A stretch of DNA of 60,189 bases, from contig JBMOKU010000049.1 in assembly GCA_049324315.1 (NCBI GenBank), forward strand, positions 1-60,189. The letters are read 5' to 3'. A program made the position numbers and the translations under genes. Under the pieces are notes generated by a model. It was not told where the DNA came from. It saw only the letters and a list, made by a program, of their open reading frames with translations, and did no database searches. Source of the DNA: JBMOKU01 sp049324315. GTDB taxonomy: Bacteria; Bacillota; Clostridia; Peptostreptococcales; Thermotaleaceae. Of this stretch, positions 55,883 to 60,189 are shown one piece after another. Position 1 is the stretch's first letter; every line of letters starts with the position of its first letter.

Positions 55883-56212
55883 CTACACCTTTTCAAAGCG
55901 ATCTACGTCTAATACAAATATCGTTGCCCCTCCAACTTGAACTTCTATGGGGTAGGTTATAAAGAAGCCTGTATCACCCATAATCGTCGTGGGGGCAGGA
56001 GCCATCTCTTTTCTGCTTTTGCATACCGTCTTAATAAGATCAATGACTTCTTCCACTTTTTCCTTCTCTACACCTACTAAAATTGTGGTATTACCTGACT
56101 TAAGGAAGCCTCCCGTTGAGGCCAGCTTGGTTACCCGATAATTTTGTTCCGTCAGTTTTTCTACAAGCATGTGAGAGTCTTCATCATGGATTACCGCTAC
56201 AATCAGCTTCAT
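55883..56212 (-). CDS. c-di-AMP receptor DarA/PstA (YaaQ)
   Basis: 109 residues from ATG 56212 (GAAAGGAGACG). PII-like fold: KLIVAVIHDEDSHMLVEKLT, KLASTGGFLKSGNTTILVGV, and a C-terminal strand VGGATIFVLDVDRFEKV. Trimeric c-di-AMP binder. In Bacillus too it lies between tmk and holB. Confidence 0.95.
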   Translation of the reverse strand: MKLIVAVIHDEDSHMLVEKLTEQNYRVTKLASTGGFLKSGNTTILVGVEKEKVEEVIDLIKTVCKSRKEMAPAPTTIMGDTGFFITYPIEVQVGGATIFVLDVDRFEKV

Positions 56213-56286
56213 GAAATCGTCTCCTTTCATACATTCCCTTATTACTATCTCTCATTATAATTTATCCCATGCAATAAAGCAAATAA

Positions 56287-56982
56287 TTACGCATCCCCAT
56301 CTAGATTCAAGCATTTTTTCTTAACCACTTCATAAATTTCTTCATGGATTTCTTCAATGGACTTAAGATTTTCCTCTTTAACGCACTGGATCGATTCCCA
56401 GCTATACTTGCAGGCCACTTCCCTGGCATTTTTATAGGAGTTTTCCAGATACGCCTCGTCCTTTTCATGGATATCCTGCTCCTGTTCACCTGTAATCTTA
56501 TTATTTCTCATTTTTCTAAGTTCTTTACTATATCTTGGCGGCATATCCAGAAAGATAACACAGTCCGGTACCGGAAGGCCATACATTTCAAACTCCAAAG
56601 CCCAAAGCCAGTTCAGAAACTTATCTCTTTCCTCTTCGTCTGTCATTTTGGCTGCCTGATGAACCATATTGGACGTGGTATATCTGTCTGCAATGATAAT
56701 TCCGCCGCTGTTGTAAAAGCTTTCCCATTCCTTCTTAAAGGATGCATATCTGTCCACGGCATAGAAGGTAGATGCAATATAAGGATCTACATCCCCAGGG
56801 TTTTTTCCGAAATCCCCATTCAGATACATTTTAACCAGCGCAGAAGAATCGCTGTTATAATTAGGATACGCTACCTTGCGAATATTATATCCGTCTTCTC
56901 TTAAACGATCATACAGCTTCTCCGTCTGTGTTGCCTTCCCGCTTCCATCACTGCCTTCTATAATCATTAATTTCCCTTTCAT
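56287..56982 (-). CDS. tmk: Thymidylate kinase
   Basis: 231 residues from ATG 56982 (CAGGAGGCGAG). P-loop IIEGSDGSGKATQTEKL, DR-motif IIIADRYTTSNMVHQ, long C-terminal LID part with RKMRNNKITGEQEQDIHEKD. Longer than the common 205-residue enzyme and with DRYTTSN instead of DRYVDSS, a form found in Clostridia. Makes dTDP from dTMP. Confidence 0.92.
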   Translation of the reverse strand: MKGKLMIIEGSDGSGKATQTEKLYDRLREDGYNIRKVAYPNYNSDSSALVKMYLNGDFGKNPGDVDPYIASTFYAVDRYASFKKEWESFYNSGGIIIADRYTTSNMVHQAAKMTDEEERDKFLNWLWALEFEMYGLPVPDCVIFLDMPPRYSKELRKMRNNKITGEQEQDIHEKDEAYLENSYKNAREVACKYSWESIQCVKEENLKSIEEIHEEIYEVVKKKCLNLDGDA

Positions 56983-57010
56983 ATCTCGCCTCCTGATATT
57001 TCCTGTATGT

Positions 57011-58462
57011 CTATCCAATCACTTGTATCTTCTCCAGGGTCGCATCCTTGGGCCCAATCAAATTGATCCCGTTTTCTAGTAAAGCGTTGATATATTCTAT
57101 CAAGTCTGCGGTAATTTCTTCTCCTGGGCACAAAATAGGTATTCCAGGAGGATAAGGAATTACATATTCACCACAAATGGAACCTTCACTTTCCTTAAAC
57201 AGCCTCTCTATTTTAGGGCTGTAGACTGCCTCCCGAGGGGTTATCCTCATGGAAGGAATATGATAGGAATACAAAGGAATTTCGACTTTTCTTCGGTTAA
57301 ATCCTTTTCCGTCTCCAATCTCTTTTAAAGCGTTAAGCAATCTGTCAAAGTCGTCTTTTGTATTTCCAATAGAAGCAACAGCCACCACGTTTTTGGTACT
57401 GCACATCTCCACCTGTATATGATGTTTGGTTCTTAACAATTTCTCTAAAAGGACACCGCTAATCCCCAGTGCAGACATATCGATGACTAATTTTGTTCTG
57501 TCCAGAGACTTCACCCCAAATCTACCTGTTAGCCTCTCATCAAACATATGTAGTCCTTCCATCTCCCGGGCTTTTTCATGAAAATAATCAATATGATCTA
57601 GCAGCTGACTCATCAGATGCCTGCCGTCCTGTTCCACAATGGCCCTTGCCAAGTCCAAAGACATCATCAATAGATACGAAGGGCTGGAACTCTGATGCAT
57701 GGAGAGCATGAATCGAAGTCTCTCCTGATCGATTCTATCTGATTTCACATGGAGCATGGAACTCTGGGTAAAGGATGGCAGCGTTTTATGTATGCTTTGA
57801 ACTACCATATCTGCTCCGGCTTCTAGCGCTGATATGGGTAATGTATCGCTGAGATTTAAATGAGCTCCATGGGCTTCATCCACTAGTAAAATTTTGCCGT
57901 ATTGATGAACAATCCTTGCTATTTCAACGATATCTGAACATATCCCGTAATAGTTGGGGTAAGTAATCAACACCGCCTTAGCATCTGGATGCTCTACTAA
58001 TGCTTTTTCGATGGTTTTTGACTGTATTCCCATGGGCATATAATAATCATCATGTATTTCAGGATTTACATATACAGGTATCAATCCTCCCATGATCAGC
58101 CCATAACTCACAGACTTGTGACAATCTCTAGGAATAATAATCTTGTCACCGGGATTACCTACCGTCATCAACATGGCCATGTTGCCGCAGGAAGTTCCGT
58201 TTACTAAAAAATACGTGTGATCCGCTCCAAAAAAACGGGCAGCTCTTTCCTGCGCTTCCTTAATCATTTCCTCTGGGTCATGCAGATTATCGGTTCCTGG
58301 TATCTCAGTGGTATCAATGGATGATAGTTTTTCTTTAAAGTTTCTATAATTATATTGATCAAGTATTCTTCCATTCTTATGCCCCGGCACATGAAAGGAT
58401 ACAACATCTCGACTAGAATAATCCAGCAATCTGTCTAAAATCAACGGGCCTTGCACAGGCAT
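57011..58462 (-). CDS. Orn/Lys/Arg decarboxylase family protein, YaaO-like
   Basis: About 483 residues from ATG 58462 (GTAGGAGG close by; GTG 58456 is possible). Same fold as the gene at 18398: FHVPGHKNGRILDQYNYRNF, YFLVNGTSCGNMAMLMTV, VDEAHGAHLNLSDTLPISA, Schiff-base Lys in QSIHKTLPSFTQSSML, GEYVIPYPPGIPILCPG. Position between gin and tmk is that of yaaO in Bacillus. Confidence 0.9.
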   Translation of the reverse strand: MPVQGPLILDRLLDYSSRDVVSFHVPGHKNGRILDQYNYRNFKEKLSSIDTTEIPGTDNLHDPEEMIKEAQERAARFFGADHTYFLVNGTSCGNMAMLMTVGNPGDKIIIPRDCHKSVSYGLIMGGLIPVYVNPEIHDDYYMPMGIQSKTIEKALVEHPDAKAVLITYPNYYGICSDIVEIARIVHQYGKILLVDEAHGAHLNLSDTLPISALEAGADMVVQSIHKTLPSFTQSSMLHVKSDRIDQERLRFMLSMHQSSSPSYLLMMSLDLARAIVEQDGRHLMSQLLDHIDYFHEKAREMEGLHMFDERLTGRFGVKSLDRTKLVIDMSALGISGVLLEKLLRTKHHIQVEMCSTKNVVAVASIGNTKDDFDRLLNALKEIGDGKGFNRRKVEIPLYSYHIPSMRITPREAVYSPKIERLFKESEGSICGEYVIPYPPGIPILCPGEEITADLIEYINALLENGINLIGPKDATLEKIQVIG

Positions 58463-58636
58463 CCCTCCTACGTTATAAATAACCAACCATGGAATTTTAT
58501 TTATAGAATATGTCATGATTCCTTAAGCTTATTAATGGCTGATGGCAAAGGCAAAAAGATGTTTAAGAACGTGCATCTATACTCTATTTCTATATACGCC
58601 TTGATTTTCCTTTTCTAGATAGACAACAAAAAAATC

Positions 58637-58661
58637 AGTCATTAACAAATTGTTAATGACT
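58637..58661 (-). terminator. Terminator of gin
   Basis: AGTCATTAACA/TGTTAATGACT, loop 3, then TTTTTTT on the minus strand. Overlaps the gin stop. Confidence 0.9.
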
Positions 58662-58859
58662 ATCCACAGCTTCACCATTTTTAAGATGCTTTTTCCACAG
58701 CCTTTTCATCATCATTTGATAAAACGCGAATGATGTATCTTCCTGGCTGGCATGTGCAATCTTTTGTTCGCATTTATTACAAATATAGTCATTTAGTATT
58801 TCTATGTAGTCATAGGTATTATCATCGCAAATAAAACAAGGTACCTTTTGCTGCGCCAT
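58653..58859 (-). CDS. gin: Anti-sigma-G factor Gin (CsfB)
   Basis: 68 residues with CFICDDNTY and YICNKCEQKI, the two CxxC zinc-binding pairs of Gin, and a helical tail AFYQMMMKRLWKKHLKNGEA. Holds SigG (and SigE) inactive in the wrong compartment or time. Ribosome site GGAGGGGA. Same genomic place as csfB. Confidence 0.92.
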   Translation of the reverse strand: MAQQKVPCFICDDNTYDYIEILNDYICNKCEQKIAHASQEDTSFAFYQMMMKRLWKKHLKNGEAVDSH

Positions 58860-58955
58860 ACAATCCCCTCCAACCTTTTTTTATCATGATTATTTACCCG
58901 TTACCTATAGTTTATTCGGGTATTCGTCCTTTTGTTAGAGAGGTTGACTAAAAAA

Positions 58956-58983
58956 AGCCCCTGTTACTCATGAACAGAGGGCT
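58956..58983 (-). terminator. Rho-independent terminator
   Basis: AGCCCTCTGTT/AACAGGGGCT with one bulge, then TTTTTTT on the minus strand; overlaps the stop of the gene at 58964. Confidence 0.85.
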
Positions 58984-59485
58984 GGCATGGACAGTCACAA
59001 TAAGATCTTAATACGTTTAACAAATCTTCATTTGGTTGAATAATAAACAGGTATCGATCACTGCTTCTGGTGAATTCCCCAATATACCATTCATCGAACA
59101 TCTTTCCGGTAACAAATTTATATACTTTGTACTTTTGTTTTGCATTTTTTACATACATCTCGTCATATGGCTGCAAACATTCCAATTCATAAAGCTTCAG
59201 GCTCAAAAACATATGATTTGATGTACTGATAACCCTTTCCATCACAAAATCATCATCAATAATTTTATAATTAAAATACACAATGTGGCTATAAATAATC
59301 TTCGTACAGCCTACACCCGCAGCAATCAATGCCGCGATACCCCCTATATTGGCCAATGCCGGACTAACGCGAATCAATAATTTGATGACAATTTCCATAC
59401 CGACAATTGCTCCAAATATGACTGCTATCAACTTCTTGACAGGGAATTTCTTTTGCGTGATTGTTTGTCTAATCAGATTCGGCAT
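58964..59485 (-). CDS. Unknown membrane protein, PH-like outer part
   Basis: 173 residues. Two helices (KKLIAVIFGAIVGMEIVIKL and ANIGGIAALIAAGVGCTKII) then a soluble part with beta strands (YKIIDDDFVMERVISTSN, FLSLKLYELECLQPY, KYKVYKFVTGKMFDEWYIGE) resembling bacterial PH domains. Ends in CDCPCQPS, a possible metal site. No family recognised with confidence. Confidence 0.65.
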   Translation of the reverse strand: MPNLIRQTITQKKFPVKKLIAVIFGAIVGMEIVIKLLIRVSPALANIGGIAALIAAGVGCTKIIYSHIVYFNYKIIDDDFVMERVISTSNHMFLSLKLYELECLQPYDEMYVKNAKQKYKVYKFVTGKMFDEWYIGEFTRSSDRYLFIIQPNEDLLNVLRSYCDCPCQPSVHE

Positions 59486-59606
59486 TGCTATGACCCCTTT
59501 TTATAACCCATTCTTTTAAATCAAGTATTATCATATCATTTTGATGTCCCACCTGCAATGATAAATTCTTTCCACCATCTTGACATTCCCGATAAGCATA
59601 AAAAAA

Positions 59607-59641
59607 CTTCCTCATAAATCATGAAAAGATTTACGTGGAAG
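59607..59641 (-). terminator. Rho-independent terminator
   Basis: CTTCC/GGAAG outer and TAAATC/GATTTA inner stem, followed by TTTTTT on the minus strand. Confidence 0.7.
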
Positions 59642-59645
59642 CTCT

Positions 59646-59825
59646 TTATTTTGCTATTTTTAAATAATTCCTCTCAAAGTATGTATCTTCATACGCAGGC
59701 GCTAATGGCTGAGCTGCCACCTTTTTCTTTCTCTTTATGTCCTGCGCAGCATCGATAAACAGGCTGTACTGAATACATGCTACCGGTATACATAACATCA
59801 TAAGCAAAATCAATCGTAAAACCAT
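59646..59825 (-). CDS. Small membrane protein, unknown
   Basis: 59 residues from ATG 59825 (AGAGGGACGG). One helix (LRLILLMMLCIPVACIQYSL) and a basic, then acidic tail (KRKKKVAAQPLAP, YEDTYFERNYLK). Own terminator. No family known to me. Confidence 0.6.
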   Translation of the reverse strand: MVLRLILLMMLCIPVACIQYSLFIDAAQDIKRKKKVAAQPLAPAYEDTYFERNYLKIAK

Positions 59826-60023
59826 AGGATCCGTCCCTCTCAATCTATTGATTTTCTCTTACGATATGTATTCTATATATCTTTCTATTTTCCTTCCTCG
59901 AATCTTTGGTACCTTTGTCCCATTTCCTGTCTTTCTGTCGAAAATCTATAAACATTATACAACATATTGTTCATTTTTATTTTTCATATACCATATATAT
60001 GCGACATTTTTTTTGGAAATACA

Positions 60024-60052
60024 AAAGGCTCCAAAATAAATTTGGAGCCTTT
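60024..60052 (-). terminator. Terminator of the rRNA operon
   Basis: AAAGGCTCCAAA/TTTGGAGCCTTT, 5-nt loop, 10 bp downstream of the 5S gene. Confidence 0.85.
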
Positions 60053-60061
60053 CTCTGTTTA

Positions 60062-60177
60062 CCTAGCAACGACCTACTCTCCCAGGCGGCTGCCCGCCAA
60101 GTACCATCGGCGATGATGAGCTTAACTGCCGTGTTCGGTATGGGAACGGGTGTATCCTCATCTCTATCGTCACTAAA
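60062..60177 (-). rRNA. rrf: 5S ribosomal RNA
   Basis: About 116 nt. Contains the universal GTTCCCATACCGAACACGG and TTAAGCTCATCATCGCCGAT on the minus strand; ends TAGTGACGA and TCGTTGCTA pair as helix I. End of an rRNA operon whose 23S and 16S genes would lie beyond the window. Confidence 0.97.
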
Positions 60178-60189
60178 TAGGTTAGAAGT

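Noticed and set aside
1..60189. Prophage, integrase, tRNA genes or CRISPR arrays
   Set aside because: No integrase, transposase, tRNA cloverleaf or regular direct-repeat array was found by reading; only small non-coding repeats.

Overview
The window comes from a low-GC, Gram-positive, anaerobic, spore-forming Clostridia chromosome, most like Alkaliphilus and its relatives (inferred from gene content, not from a search). Pointers are purine-rich Shine-Dalgarno sites with frequent TTG/GTG starts, sporulation genes (spmAB, gin), a V/A-type ATPase, a T-box leader, two Orn/Lys/Arg decarboxylases and a 5S rRNA at the right edge. From about 30 kb to the end, gene order follows the origin-proximal Bacillus subtilis block csfB(gin)-yaaO-tmk-yaaQ-holB-ricT-yabB-rsmI-abrB-metS-tatD-yabE-rnmV-ksgA, with Clostridia-specific insertions.

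Layout. 0.1-9.1 kb: accessory regulation: an autoregulated MarR, a two-component system, a small yvrJ/RsoA-like pair, two lone small proteins, a broken ECF sigma gene, and a DUF2975/XRE/Nudix-DUF4173 membrane operon. 9.4-18.1 kb: a nine-gene V/A-type ATPase operon (order H-C-I-K-F-E-A-B-D) with a repeat inserted between B and D. 18.4-27.3 kb: decarboxylase, divergent polysaccharide deacetylase, M20 peptidase, DUF3189, CsoR-type repressor, a PstS-like protein fused to a copper-amine-oxidase-type stalk domain, four tiny hydrophobic glycine-rich YjcZ-like proteins, and a diguanylate cyclase. 27.4-30.4 kb: a sulfur-relay operon (DsrE, TusA, CoA-disulfide reductase/rhodanese, DUF1858) behind a CsoR/CstR-type operator. 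30.4-33.1 kb: two low-complexity proteins with SigK-like promoters flanking a degenerate rhodanese. 33.2-41 kb: ksgA, rnmV, yabE-like, HD-GYP, tatD, metG and a Met T-box. 41-48 kb: spmAB, pepV, an ECF sigma/anti-sigma operon, ytxH/DUF948, cca. 48.6-60.2 kb: abrB, DUF1858 (Cys form), rsmI, trmN6, tlpA/ccdA, ferredoxin, receiver-STAS protein, ricT, holB, yaaQ, tmk, yaaO, gin, small membrane proteins, 5S rRNA.

The most notable observation is an apparent selenoprotein. The DUF1858 gene that heads the sulfur operon has an in-frame UGA exactly where the second cysteine of the redox CxxC motif belongs. The frame stays open to a normal DUF1858 C-terminus, a compact stem-loop with bSECIS-like geometry lies 24 nt after the UGA, and a Cys-containing paralogue in the same window (49015-49206) aligns without gaps. 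A second theme is late sporulation: five short or low-complexity genes carry AC-N16/17-CATA promoter elements of SigK type. Several families of small palindromic repeats sit in intergenic gaps, some inside operons.
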